Below, in pieces: positions 20,317 through 28,998 of a stretch of DNA of 36,436 bases. The stretch lies in NCBI GenBank assembly GCA_001003855.1, contig LCPX01000001.1:1-36436 (forward strand), written 5' to 3'. Source of the stretch: Candidatus Moranbacteria bacterium GW2011_GWE1_49_15. Its GTDB lineage: Bacteria > Patescibacteriota > Minisyncoccia > Moranbacterales > GWC2-37-73. Each line of letters opens with the position of its first letter. Within the stretch, counting starts at the first letter, position 1. Under the pieces are notes generated by a model that saw only the letters and a program-made list of their open reading frames with translations, ran no database searches and was not told where the DNA came from. The position numbers and the translations under genes are program-made.

Positions 20317-22254
20317 CTACTTGCTCTCGTAATCCTTGACTTCGAGCATGATCCTCCTGCCTAATTTTGGCGTAGTTGAGACAAATTCCGGCTGTACGGA
20401 AATTTCAAGGTTTTTAACATATGGATATCCCTTAAGGATCATCCTGATCTCATCCTCATCCTTGGAAATAAGCTGTTTTTTGAAGGCATCGGCGTCGAAT
20501 GAAGGCTTGGAAGTGACCTGGGCGGAAACCTTTATATCGGCCTTGGATCCCTCAAGGTCCACTTCCGCTCCGGAGTAGCTGATAACGACTTCGCTTATGG
20601 AGTAGGCGAAATCCCTCTTATTCCTGTCCTTGTACAACTTTTCAGCTATTTCCCTTATCTGGTTTTCCGAAAATATCAGGAAGTTAGCCTTGGCCCTCAC
20701 TTGATAGTCGAATTCATTCCTCAAGTCCCCGCTTTTGGCGAGAGGTACGGATTCGATTATCTCGAATTCCGACGCCTCCTCGAGTATCATCTCCCCCTGG
20801 GCAAGCTCGCTTTTGACGGATTCCACCATTTTTTCCCTGATAGAATCTTCCGTCTTATTCTTGGCCCCGTCTATGTCCGACTGCGCTACCAACTTGGCCG
20901 CATCCGCGGACGAGCCTCCGCCCAGCATGGGCTCGGAAGATTTGGCGTAAATCTTGGCATATTTATCTCCGCCCCTGAAGCCCGGAATCGTGAACGAGGT
21001 CGGTCCCACATTATACTGCTCACCCGGCATATCGGCAATAACCTCGACTTCGATAGCTCCGGGATTCGCTTCACCGGCGACGTTGGTTGTCCCCGGAACG
21101 ACGACTCCTTCGACAAGCCTGAATATTTTACCATCCCCGGTCTCAAACCTGGTCGAAGCCACCAGGGATTGGGAGGCGCTGCTATATTCATTATAAATGA
21201 CTATCTTTCCTCTGGCTTTCTGTCCGGCAGATTCGCTTACTCCGGTGGATGCGCTCGAAAGGGTCAATTCCCCTTCCTTGCTCAAAAGCCTGGCTGGTAC
21301 TTTCAAATTTTCCAAATCTTCCGTTTGCAAAGCCGCATCGGCCTCCACCGTAAAATCCACCTTCTTGCTTTCATTTTCCAAATAAACCGTTATTTCGGCT
21401 TTCGGAACAAGGAAATACGCGGCCGTCCCCGCCGTAATCAAGAGCATCAGGATAATAAAAATGAAAAGCAAGCTCCTTTCCCCCCTTGAGGCGGGCTGGG
21501 GTCTTCTCGAGGCAGTCTCGCTTCTGGACAGCTTGGGGGTAGTCGAGTTGAACATCCTCTCGAATTTCTCCTCCTTTTCCGGATCCATGAATTCCTCGAA
21601 AGATTTCTTGATGTCATATCTGCTGCCCCTGCCTCCCATGGCCGGCTGCTGCGTCGGCGTGGGCTTGTGCGGCGGTTGAGGCCTTACGATATCGGAAGAC
21701 GTGCGGGCAACCTGGACGTGGTTGGTTTTTTTGAAATCGGAAAGGGTGTGGGGAGGTTTTCTTGGGGCCGGCATGCGGACCTCCTCCTCGACAGTCGCGA
21801 TTTGCTCCTCGGGCCGGATTTCCATATCATCCTCATCCGATTCTTCCTCCAATTCTTCATCCGATTCCTCTTGCGAACCTCCATAAAAACCGGACGAACC
21901 CACCTTCACCAATCTTTCCTTTTTTTGAATAGCTGAATCCGTAACGGATTGCTGGATCGGTTCACTTACCTCCACTTCCTCCGATTCCGTCAGATCCAAA
22001 CCATCCATGGACATCTTCGCGCTTATCCCCGCCCTTTCTGCCATCTTGAGCGTTTGCTCGTCCTGCGTCACCAAGGTCGCTCCCTTGCCAAGCTTCTCAG
22101 CCTCCCTCTTGAGCAGTTTCAAGTTGACGATGCTCTGAGCGACCAAAGCCCTCTTAGGAACGACGAAATAATTGTCGGTCGCCGGCGATTTCCTAAGTTT
22201 TTCTATTACCGATGAGATTTCCTCATCAATCTCGATATAAAAAGTTTGGTGCAT
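20317..22254 (-). CDS. Membrane protein with a baseplate-J-like extracytoplasmic region
   Basis: 645 residues with clear modular order. Residues 1-85 form a compact alpha/beta domain (NYFVVPKRALVAQSIVNLKL, KGATLVTQDEQTLKMAERAG). Residues 86-255 are low-complexity, first very acidic (ESDEELEEESDEDD), then Pro/Arg-rich, probably disordered and cytoplasmic. One membrane helix follows at 261-282. The rest is outside and includes GKIVIYNEYSSASQSLVAST, FRLVEGVVVPGT, GPTSFTIPGF and a long helical section, the pattern annotated as baseplate J/gp47-like in Patescibacteria. No phage tail genes are nearby. It lies 52 bases downstream of the FtsA-like gene, so a joint envelope or division role is plausible. 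Confidence 0.7.
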   Translation of the reverse strand: MHQTFYIEIDEEISSVIEKLRKSPATDNYFVVPKRALVAQSIVNLKLLKREAEKLGKGATLVTQDEQTLKMAERAGISAKMSMDGLDLTESEEVEVSEPIQQSVTDSAIQKKERLVKVGSSGFYGGSQEESDEELEEESDEDDMEIRPEEQIATVEEEVRMPAPRKPPHTLSDFKKTNHVQVARTSSDIVRPQPPHKPTPTQQPAMGGRGSRYDIKKSFEEFMDPEKEEKFERMFNSTTPKLSRSETASRRPQPASRGERSLLFIFIILMLLITAGTAAYFLVPKAEITVYLENESKKVDFTVEADAALQTEDLENLKVPARLLSKEGELTLSSASTGVSESAGQKARGKIVIYNEYSSASQSLVASTRFETGDGKIFRLVEGVVVPGTTNVAGEANPGAIEVEVIADMPGEQYNVGPTSFTIPGFRGGDKYAKIYAKSSEPMLGGGSSADAAKLVAQSDIDGAKNKTEDSIREKMVESVKSELAQGEMILEEASEFEIIESVPLAKSGDLRNEFDYQVRAKANFLIFSENQIREIAEKLYKDRNKRDFAYSISEVVISYSGAEVDLEGSKADIKVSAQVTSKPSFDADAFKKQLISKDEDEIRMILKGYPYVKNLEISVQPEFVSTTPKLGRRIMLEVKDYESK

Positions 22255-22306
22255 AATTATATGGTTAGGGAATAAGCTTATTAAATCATATCTTAAAAAA
22301 ATATAC

Positions 22307-23575
22307 CTAGCCCTCTATGTTCTGCACGGTCCTGCGCAAAATTCCAGCCATGAGTTTCTCTTCGCCCGCCACGTCAAGCGCCAAATTCGCAAGTCCCATA
22401 GGGGTGACATCCTGGGGATTGGTCAGCTCTCCAGTGCCGTCCACTATCCTTGCCACGTCCTTGGGTTGCAAGAAACTCACTGACGGGGCCTTGGCGAAAG
22501 GAAGATTCTTTATCCATTCCTTCGAAGAAAGAGCGTTCTTTATTCCCGGAAGAGCGGAGCCTCCTCCGCAAAGCAACACCTTGGACGGCAACACGTCCGA
22601 TTCTGCGAACTCGGCCAATGACAACTCAACTCCTCCGAGCCAAACCTGGCAATCGTTCTCGAAAATCTTATCGATCTTGGTGGTGACATCCGCCCCAAGT
22701 TTTCCTTCGGCATAATTTATCTTGAGAACTTCGGCTTCCTCGAAAGGAATTCCGAGTTCTTGGGCAAGTTTTTTCGTGAAAGCCCTCCCGCCGAACGCGA
22801 ACATCTTCGTTCCCTCCAAACCGCCGTTACGGACAACCGCTATATCGGTCGTTCCCCCGCCTATGTCTATGAAAATCGCGCTAAAATCCAAAACGTCGTC
22901 ATAATCCACGCTGCGGGCGACCGCATACGGCTCCGCGGCTATGCTCATCAACTCCACTCCCAACTCGTCGGCGATGGCATGGATGGCTCCGAGATGGATC
23001 ATCGGCGCATAAGCGTTGAAAATGCTTATGGAGACGTCCTTACCTTGGAATCCGACGGGATTCTTAACCTGATATCCGTCGATACGCACGTCCACGATAG
23101 CCGCGTTTATGAGTTTTATCTCGATATCATCCTGTCCCGTTTCCCAGGCGATCTGTTGTTTGATGCGATCGAACGCCTTGAGCTGGACCCTGTGTATTAT
23201 CGTCCGAAGTTCCGCGATATCGATCCTGCTTTCGGATCTGGACCTTTCGTAATGGACGGTCGTCGTCGTTCCTTTTACGAGCTCACCGGCTATCCCGACG
23301 ATGGCTTTTTTTATCTTTTTGATTCCGGCTTTTTCCTGGGCGCCCACGATAGCTCTTTTGCAAGTGTCGATAACACCGGAGATATCGGAAACCGCCCCGC
23401 TTTGCATGTTTCCATGGCTCTGTCTTTCTTTGGAAACGCCCAGTACCTCACCGGCCACATTCTCCCCTTCGGAATGCGTCCGAAAAACCAGAGCTTTCGC
23501 GAACTCCGTTCCTATATCCAAAGCGAGCAGATTTTCTGATTTTCCTCCAAGGGAAATTTTTGAAAAAAATGACAT
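22307..23575 (-). CDS. ftsA: FtsA-like actin-family ATPase
   Basis: 422 residues with the actin/HSP70 nucleotide-binding motifs: phosphate-1 ALDIGTEFAKALVF (near residue 20), phosphate-2 FIDIGGGTTDIAVV (about 233) and the adenosine motif VLLCGGGSALPG (about 342). A central SHS2/1C-like insertion (KAIVGIAGELVKGTTTT and following) makes FtsA or PilM more likely than MreB or DnaK. No C-terminal amphipathic membrane helix is obvious, so FtsA versus a PilM-type ATPase is not settled. FtsA would anchor FtsZ at the membrane. No ftsZ is in the window; the neighbours are the baseplate-J-like membrane protein and a PfkB kinase. Confidence 0.72.
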   Translation of the reverse strand: MSFFSKISLGGKSENLLALDIGTEFAKALVFRTHSEGENVAGEVLGVSKERQSHGNMQSGAVSDISGVIDTCKRAIVGAQEKAGIKKIKKAIVGIAGELVKGTTTTVHYERSRSESRIDIAELRTIIHRVQLKAFDRIKQQIAWETGQDDIEIKLINAAIVDVRIDGYQVKNPVGFQGKDVSISIFNAYAPMIHLGAIHAIADELGVELMSIAAEPYAVARSVDYDDVLDFSAIFIDIGGGTTDIAVVRNGGLEGTKMFAFGGRAFTKKLAQELGIPFEEAEVLKINYAEGKLGADVTTKIDKIFENDCQVWLGGVELSLAEFAESDVLPSKVLLCGGGSALPGIKNALSSKEWIKNLPFAKAPSVSFLQPKDVARIVDGTGELTNPQDVTPMGLANLALDVAGEEKLMAGILRRTVQNIEG

Positions 23576-23589
23576 AAGTTATCCGCTTA

Positions 23590-24642
23590 TTATTGGTTCA
23601 CCTTCTCGATCTTAACGTGTTTCGCGATATTTCTGATTTCTTTTTCACGCAAAAGCCCTTTTTGTCCGCCGTATTCCTTGACCGAATTGCTGCCATTGAC
23701 GATTCCCCACGCCAACGCGTCGCCCAAAGTTTTTCCTTTCAGCAAAGCTCCGAAAAATCCGCTGGTGAAAGCGTCTCCGGAACCGGTAGTGTCGACGGCT
23801 TCGACCACTATGGCCGCGGCGTGCGATATGCCGTTCTCGTCCTTCGCCCAGGCTCCGCGGATCCCGTCAGTGATAAGAACAACTCGCGGACCAAGGTCTT
23901 TCAGTTTTTCCAAAAGATACGCCTCGTCGTTCAGTTGTTTTCTGGTCGATCCCAAAGCCACATGCGTCACGATTTCCAATGCCTCGTCCTTGTTGAGCAT
24001 AAGAAGCTCCGCACGCGTGATGGCCCCGATGACAGCTTCGGTATCGGTCGCGATGTTTTTCTGTCCGGGATTGAAAGCGATCCTTTTTTTCTTTTCCGAC
24101 GAGAACTTCAGGATCTTTTTCAAATTTTCCTGCCAAGGGCCGTTAAGCGAACTCACGAACAGCCAGTCCGCCTTGCGGAGTTTTCCTGGAATTATTTCCA
24201 ATTTCTCATTGGCACTGCGATCGGAAAAAACCGTGCGCTCCCCGGTCTTGGCGTCGACTAGGATAAAAGAAAGGTCGCTTTTGCATTTCTTCTCCTTCTG
24301 CAGGACGTCCAGTCCGACACCTCCTTTTTTCAGCTCTTGCCCGATCCACTCACCGATGGAATCGTCCCCGATCTTCGTGCAGCATCGGACATCCGCGCCG
24401 AGACGAGCCAGTCCGTAGGCCACATTGGCGGCGCACCCTCCGACGGTCTCAAAACGATCTTCTACTTGGTATTTTGCTCCCAACTCGAAGGCGATTTTTT
24501 TCTGCGCGGTGAGATCTTTCGGCGTATCGAAAATCACTCCCTTGTCCGTCGGGAAAAAAACGTCTTTCGACGAAGAACCTATGCAAATGACGGTATCGGT
24601 CTTCGCCCTGCGCTTTGATTTTGAGAAAAATTTTCGAAGCAT
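23590..24642 (-). CDS. PfkB-family carbohydrate or nucleoside kinase
   Basis: 350 residues in a ribokinase fold. The N-terminal substrate motif is VGGCAANVAYGLARLGADV. The C-terminal signature VDTTGSGDAFTSGFFGALL contains the catalytic Asp and anion hole. The first 14 residues are a basic leader (MLRKFFSKSKRRAK). The substrate could be a sugar such as ribose, fructose or ketodeoxygluconate, or adenosine; the sequence alone does not decide. It lies between the FtsA-like gene and enolase on the same strand. Confidence 0.88.
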   Translation of the reverse strand: MLRKFFSKSKRRAKTDTVICIGSSSKDVFFPTDKGVIFDTPKDLTAQKKIAFELGAKYQVEDRFETVGGCAANVAYGLARLGADVRCCTKIGDDSIGEWIGQELKKGGVGLDVLQKEKKCKSDLSFILVDAKTGERTVFSDRSANEKLEIIPGKLRKADWLFVSSLNGPWQENLKKILKFSSEKKKRIAFNPGQKNIATDTEAVIGAITRAELLMLNKDEALEIVTHVALGSTRKQLNDEAYLLEKLKDLGPRVVLITDGIRGAWAKDENGISHAAAIVVEAVDTTGSGDAFTSGFFGALLKGKTLGDALAWGIVNGSNSVKEYGGQKGLLREKEIRNIAKHVKIEKVNQ

Positions 24643-24674
24643 CTACGCGTGATGAAATTTTATATCCTCCTATT

Positions 24675-25976
24675 TTATTTTCCAAGCTCCTGCTCAATCT
24701 TAGCCAGGCGGTTATATTTGCAAATCCTCTCCCCCCTCGATAGCGATCCTGATTTCATGTAATCCGCTCCGGTTCCGACAGCCAAATCAGAAATGAACTC
24801 GTCGGTCGTTTCACCGCTTCTGTGCGAGATAACCGTCCTCATCTTGTTTTTCTTGGCCAGTTTCATGCAATCGAAAGTTTCCGAGAGGCTGCCGATCTGA
24901 TTCACCTTGATCAAAACGCTGTTGCAAGACCCGTGCTCGATCGCCTTCTTGAGCCTTTTGACATTGGTCACCAGAAGGTCGTCGCCGATCAACATGAGAC
25001 CTTTCTCCCCGGAGCCCATCAACCCTTTCAAGAAAGTTTTTTTCGCCAATTTCTCCGACATCTGGGCCCAACCCTCCCAATCCTCCTCATGCAAACCGTC
25101 TTCGATTGAGATGATATGGTATTTGTCGATCCATTCCTTATAAAGATTGATGAGCCTCTCCTTCTCCAGAGTCACTCCTTCCGGTTTGAGGACATAGTGG
25201 TTTTGCTTTTCCTCATAGAACGAATTGGCCGCCACGTCCAAGCCCAGGTTTACTTCGCTTCCCAAGGCATAACCGCTTTCCGAAATGGCCCTGTTGATAA
25301 GTTCAAGAGCTTTGGTGTTGCTTTCAAGCTTAGGAGAGAAACCTCCTTCGTCCCCGACGCTGGTGCTATATCCTCCAGCTGCCAATATTTTTTTCAATTT
25401 ATGGAAAATCTCACTTCCCGCCCGGAGCTGCTCGGAAAATTTACCGATGCCGTTCGGCACGATTTTGAACTCCTGCACCGAAAGGCCTGAGTCCGCGTGT
25501 TGTCCGCCGTTTAGCACATTGAACATCGGGATGGGGTTTTTCAATTTTTTTCCGCCCAGTCCTGAAATTTGCGAGATATATTCGTAGAGGGGTTTTTTTT
25601 CATGCGCCGCCGCCGCTTTGCAAACAGCTAAAGAAATTCCCAGGATAGCATTGGCTCCGAACTTGGATTTGTTTTCCGTTCCGTCCAACTCCAACATGAT
25701 TTCATCTATCTCCGCTTGGTTCTTCGCATCCTTGCCGATGAGGGCCGTCCTAAGGGGTCCTTCCACGTTGGCCACCGCCTTGAGCACGCCCAAGCCGCCA
25801 TATCTTTTCCCATCACCGTCGCGAAGCTCCAGCGCCTCGAATTTTCCAGTCGACGCTCCCGAAGGGACACCCGCCACGCCGCTGGCTCCGCTCTCCAATT
25901 CGACCGTGACCTCTATCGTAGGGTTCCCTCTTGAATCCAAAATTTCCTTGGCCAGTATTTGCTTTATTTTCGACAT
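24675..25976 (-). CDS. eno: Enolase
   Basis: 433 residues, full length. It dehydrates 2-phosphoglycerate to phosphoenolpyruvate. Key segments: EILDSRGNPTIEVTVELESG at the start, the mobile loop GVPSGASTGKFEALELRDGD, the metal and catalytic regions IEDGLHEEDWEGW and LIGDDLLVTN, VLIKVNQIGSLSETFD with the catalytic Lys, and the signature SHRSGETTDEFISDLAVGTG. It has its own promoter and lies near pgk, with only one small membrane protein gene between them. Confidence 0.97.
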   Translation of the reverse strand: MSKIKQILAKEILDSRGNPTIEVTVELESGASGVAGVPSGASTGKFEALELRDGDGKRYGGLGVLKAVANVEGPLRTALIGKDAKNQAEIDEIMLELDGTENKSKFGANAILGISLAVCKAAAAHEKKPLYEYISQISGLGGKKLKNPIPMFNVLNGGQHADSGLSVQEFKIVPNGIGKFSEQLRAGSEIFHKLKKILAAGGYSTSVGDEGGFSPKLESNTKALELINRAISESGYALGSEVNLGLDVAANSFYEEKQNHYVLKPEGVTLEKERLINLYKEWIDKYHIISIEDGLHEEDWEGWAQMSEKLAKKTFLKGLMGSGEKGLMLIGDDLLVTNVKRLKKAIEHGSCNSVLIKVNQIGSLSETFDCMKLAKKNKMRTVISHRSGETTDEFISDLAVGTGADYMKSGSLSRGERICKYNRLAKIEQELGK

Positions 25977-26022
25977 GATTTTTTTTGTTTTAATTACTAA
26001 TTTTTATTCTCATCCTGTTTTG

Positions 26023-26031
26023 ATTTTAGCA
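26023..26031 (-). promoter_or_regulatory. Extended -10 promoter of eno
   Basis: Minus-strand TGCTAAAAT about 45 bases upstream of the eno start. No convincing -35 was seen. Confidence 0.45.
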
Positions 26032-26068
26032 CAAAAAGGTCCTGATAAAAAATTACCGACGCCGACGC

Positions 26069-26665
26069 CTACTCCATCCAGTATTTGAACTTATCGAAAA
26101 GATCGAAAGTCACCACGCAAACCGTGAATATGAGATAGTAAGCCGTGAGATAAGTGAAGCTTTTGAAATACCTCATACTGTTTTCAAATTGCTCATTCGA
26201 AACTATGAGGTCCCGAGAGAGCATCATGACCCAGATATGCACGGCGAATATCAGCATGAGGGAAAAGGGCAAGATGACGAGTGAATACGGCAAACCGCTT
26301 ATGTATTGGAAAAACGATCCGAAGAAAAACAACGGCAAGATCCAGAAGGATTCACGATCCCAGAATTCATCGTTTTTCTTGAATTTATCGAAACTGGACC
26401 AATACAGAATCGGCACGCAAAAAAAGTTTATCGCCACACCCGAGATGAATATAAGCCAAGTGACCCAATTATCCTTGTTCCCGATGCTCATCCCAGGCGT
26501 CAGGAAATCTATGATGTCCAAATATATGACGACGAAAGCGAACACCAGCAGGAGGATCGACAGATAGAGGAATATCCTGCTTTTGATGTCTATTTTTCTT
26601 CCATCCAACAGACTGTTCCTGTTATTGAGAACCTTGAAATAGGACTGGTTTTCTTCTGGAAACAT
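26069..26665 (-). CDS. Predicted integral membrane protein
   Basis: 198 residues with four or five hydrophobic helices (about 31-52, 68-88, 107-125, 127-148, 172-190). The first 28 residues are hydrophilic and likely cytoplasmic. Aromatic residues are frequent (FWILPLFFFGSFFQYISGL). No family is recognised. It sits between pgk and eno, with about 90 bases before eno. Confidence 0.65.
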   Translation of the reverse strand: MFPEENQSYFKVLNNRNSLLDGRKIDIKSRIFLYLSILLLVFAFVVIYLDIIDFLTPGMSIGNKDNWVTWLIFISGVAINFFCVPILYWSSFDKFKKNDEFWDRESFWILPLFFFGSFFQYISGLPYSLVILPFSLMLIFAVHIWVMMLSRDLIVSNEQFENSMRYFKSFTYLTAYYLIFTVCVVTFDLFDKFKYWME

Positions 26666-26703
26666 AATCTTTTAAAAAAATATTTTTATTTTTAAGCTAA
26701 GCA

Positions 26704-27738
26704 TCAGCTGAGCGCCTTTATCCCTGGCATCTCGTTGCCACTGAGATATTCCAACATCGCCCCGCCTCCCGTGGAAACGAAAGAAATCTTGTCCATCAAA
26801 CCGTTCTCTTCCAGGGCTTGGACAGATTCCCCGCCGCCGACAAGGCTATATGCGCCGCTCTCGGCCACGACTCCCAAAACCTCCCGGGTGGCACGGTCAT
26901 AAGGAGCTTCCTCGAATTTACCCAGGGGGCCGTTCCAAACGACGGTACCGGACGAAAGGATGATGTCCTTGAATTTTTCCGCCGACTCTTCCCCGATATC
27001 CAGCCTATCCCCTTCGAAATCCCAGGGCAGGATGACCTTGTCCGAAAATTCCAACTTCTGATCCAATGCTTCGTTCGCGATTTTTCCCCCTACCAGGATA
27101 TGGTCATAAATTTGTTCGAATTTCTTGATGAGCGGGAGTTTGGTTTCGATCTTAGCCCCTCCGATTATCGCGGTTGCCGGACGCTTCGGATTCTCCAACA
27201 CCTTATTAAGATTTTCGATTTCTTTCTGGAGCCAGAATCCCGCATAACTCGGCAGGAATTTCGTCACGCCGGTGACCGAAGACTGGTCGCGGTGGCACAC
27301 ACTGAAAGCCTCGTTCACGAAAGCGTCGAAATTGGCAGAAAGCTTTTCGGAAAAATCCTCGTCATTCTTCTCCTCCCCTCCATGGAACCTCACGTTCTCC
27401 AGAAGCAGCACTTCCCCTTCCCCTAAATTATCCAGGGCGCTGGCGACATCCTCGCCGATGCAATCGAAAGCGAACACCACCTTTCTTTCCAAAATACTTT
27501 CCAGATCCCCAACAAGCTGGGAAAGTGAGAAACTGTCATTCTTCTTTCCTTCTGGTCTTCCCAGATGGGAACAAAGAGCTACCTTGGCCCCTTCCTGGGA
27601 GAGGACATGATCCACTGTCTCCTTACAAGCATTGAGCTTGAATTTTTCCTGGACCACTCCGTCGACGATCCCCACGTTGAAATCCGCCCTGACCAAAACC
27701 TTCTTATTCTCCAAAACGGCGTCTTGTATCTTTTTCAT
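26704..27738 (-). CDS. pgk: Phosphoglycerate kinase, compact form
   Basis: 344 residues, shorter than the usual 390 or so. It transfers phosphate between 1,3-bisphosphoglycerate and ADP. Conserved segments: VLVRADFNV, ALCSHLGRP, LLLENVRFHGGEE, FVNEAFSVCHRDQSSVTGV, IIGGAKIETKLPLI, GTVVWNGPLGKFE and SFVSTGGGAMLEYLSG. The Arg after the DFN motif that binds 3-phosphoglycerate (R38/R39 in yeast/human enzymes) aligns with Lys34 in VVQEKFKLNA. The trimmed length and this substitution deserve attention, though every other motif is intact. An ATG at 27753 is an alternative start. Confidence 0.94.
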   Translation of the reverse strand: MKKIQDAVLENKKVLVRADFNVGIVDGVVQEKFKLNACKETVDHVLSQEGAKVALCSHLGRPEGKKNDSFSLSQLVGDLESILERKVVFAFDCIGEDVASALDNLGEGEVLLLENVRFHGGEEKNDEDFSEKLSANFDAFVNEAFSVCHRDQSSVTGVTKFLPSYAGFWLQKEIENLNKVLENPKRPATAIIGGAKIETKLPLIKKFEQIYDHILVGGKIANEALDQKLEFSDKVILPWDFEGDRLDIGEESAEKFKDIILSSGTVVWNGPLGKFEEAPYDRATREVLGVVAESGAYSLVGGGESVQALEENGLMDKISFVSTGGGAMLEYLSGNEMPGIKALS

Positions 27739-27775
27739 ATTTTTATTTTGCATTCGTTAATTCCCGCGCTTTTAT

Positions 27776-28885
27776 TTAAAATTTTATTTTACCCATCCCC
27801 AAAATCCCGATAATCACTCCCATCGCCGCGGTCACCGCGGTGAAAACCCAGGCGCGCATCACGACTTTCGGTTCAGGCCAGCCCTTGGCTTCGAAATGAT
27901 GGTGGAGCGGAGCCGCCAAAAAAACTTTGCGCTTGAAGAATTTCTTGGATATAAGCTGGATGACGACACTCCCGGATTCCAAAACGTACACAAAAACGAT
28001 GATATAGAGGATGGCCACGGAATTGGTCAACAGCGCCACCACGCCCAAAGTGGTTCCGAGGCTCATGGCTCCGGTATCCCCCATGAAAAACCTGGCCGGG
28101 TAGATATTGAACCAAAGGAAAGCCAGCAATGCACCTGAAAGGGCGGCGCAAAACGAAGCGAGATCGATCTTGTTCTGGAAAAAAGCGATGAGAGCGAAAG
28201 ACGAAAAAGCCATGGTCAAAACCCCGGCATTGAGCCCGTCCAACCCGTCGGTCTCGTTCGAAGACACCGCGGCCGAAATGATCACGAAAATAAACAAGGG
28301 GATATACCAAAGACCGATGGAAAAATCACCTAAAGCCGGGACATGGATCCTATCCCAACCGAGCTTGTAATAGAACCACCAGGCGCCGACTCCCGCGATA
28401 ATAAGAAGCCACCAGAGCCTCTTGGCGAATCTCATGCCGCCCCCCTTGTTCGAACCCCATCCTTTGACGCTCATGAAATCGTCGAAAAGTCCCAAGACGC
28501 CGGCCGTGACCAAGGCGAAGAGCGGAAGCCACACTTGCGAACGGCTGAAAAAGTCCAACCTGGCCAAGAAGGAAAAATTGAAAAGCGTCGCCAAATACGG
28601 CAGGAGATAATGCGAGGCAATCACCAAAACGAGCACGGAAAACCAGACTATGACGCCACCCATGGTCGGCGTTCCCGATTTTCCCGCATGGAGACTGCTG
28701 ACGTAGGTAAGTTCCTTTCCCGTCACGTCGGTCTTTTTGATCTTGATGCCGATTTTGTATTTGTATAGGATGTGGGTCCAAAGGGGCGTGAGCGCGAACG
28801 CCAAAGCGAAGGCCAGCACTCCGGTAAAGAGCACCTTGATTAAATTTATAATTTCCGGCACGGTGTGTATTTGGGCGAAAGACAT
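27776..28885 (-). CDS. mraY: Phospho-N-acetylmuramoyl-pentapeptide transferase MraY
   Basis: 369 residues from the ATG at 28885; the upstream in-frame TTG (28897) is unlikely. An integral membrane enzyme with about ten helices that makes lipid I from UDP-MurNAc-pentapeptide and undecaprenyl phosphate. Diagnostic segments: SGTPTMGGVIVW, the Asp-Asp pair in GLFDDFMSVKGW, NETDGLDGLNAG, FFMGDTGAMSLG and the His-rich PLHHHFEAKGWPEPKVVMR. It shows the cell makes its own peptidoglycan, in line with the D,D-carboxypeptidase upstream and YkuD elsewhere in the window. Confidence 0.96.
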   Translation of the reverse strand: MSFAQIHTVPEIINLIKVLFTGVLAFALAFALTPLWTHILYKYKIGIKIKKTDVTGKELTYVSSLHAGKSGTPTMGGVIVWFSVLVLVIASHYLLPYLATLFNFSFLARLDFFSRSQVWLPLFALVTAGVLGLFDDFMSVKGWGSNKGGGMRFAKRLWWLLIIAGVGAWWFYYKLGWDRIHVPALGDFSIGLWYIPLFIFVIISAAVSSNETDGLDGLNAGVLTMAFSSFALIAFFQNKIDLASFCAALSGALLAFLWFNIYPARFFMGDTGAMSLGTTLGVVALLTNSVAILYIIVFVYVLESGSVVIQLISKKFFKRKVFLAAPLHHHFEAKGWPEPKVVMRAWVFTAVTAAMGVIIGILGMGKIKF

Positions 28886-28895
28886 AAAAAGTTTC

Positions 28896-28980
28896 AAGTT
28901 TATAAAGTTTAGAAAATTCCTAAGGCTTTTGGATTCCCGTTCGGATCCCGCTTTATGAACTTTACGGACTTTACGAACTT
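28896..28980. repeat. Inverted and direct short repeats in the mraY upstream spacer
   Basis: AAGTTTATAAAG (28896-28907) and CTTTATGAACTT (28951-28962) form an inverted repeat with one mismatch. GAACTTTACG and GACTTTACG follow in tandem at 28957-28975. The spacer is about 100 bases and holds no gene. A hairpin in the mraY leader is possible. Confidence 0.55.
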
Positions 28981-28998
28981 TTCATCTGCGCGCAAACC

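Noticed and set aside
20317..22254. Baseplate-J similarity as sign of a prophage
   Set aside because: No other tail, capsid, terminase or integrase gene is nearby; the protein has a membrane anchor and sits among housekeeping genes.
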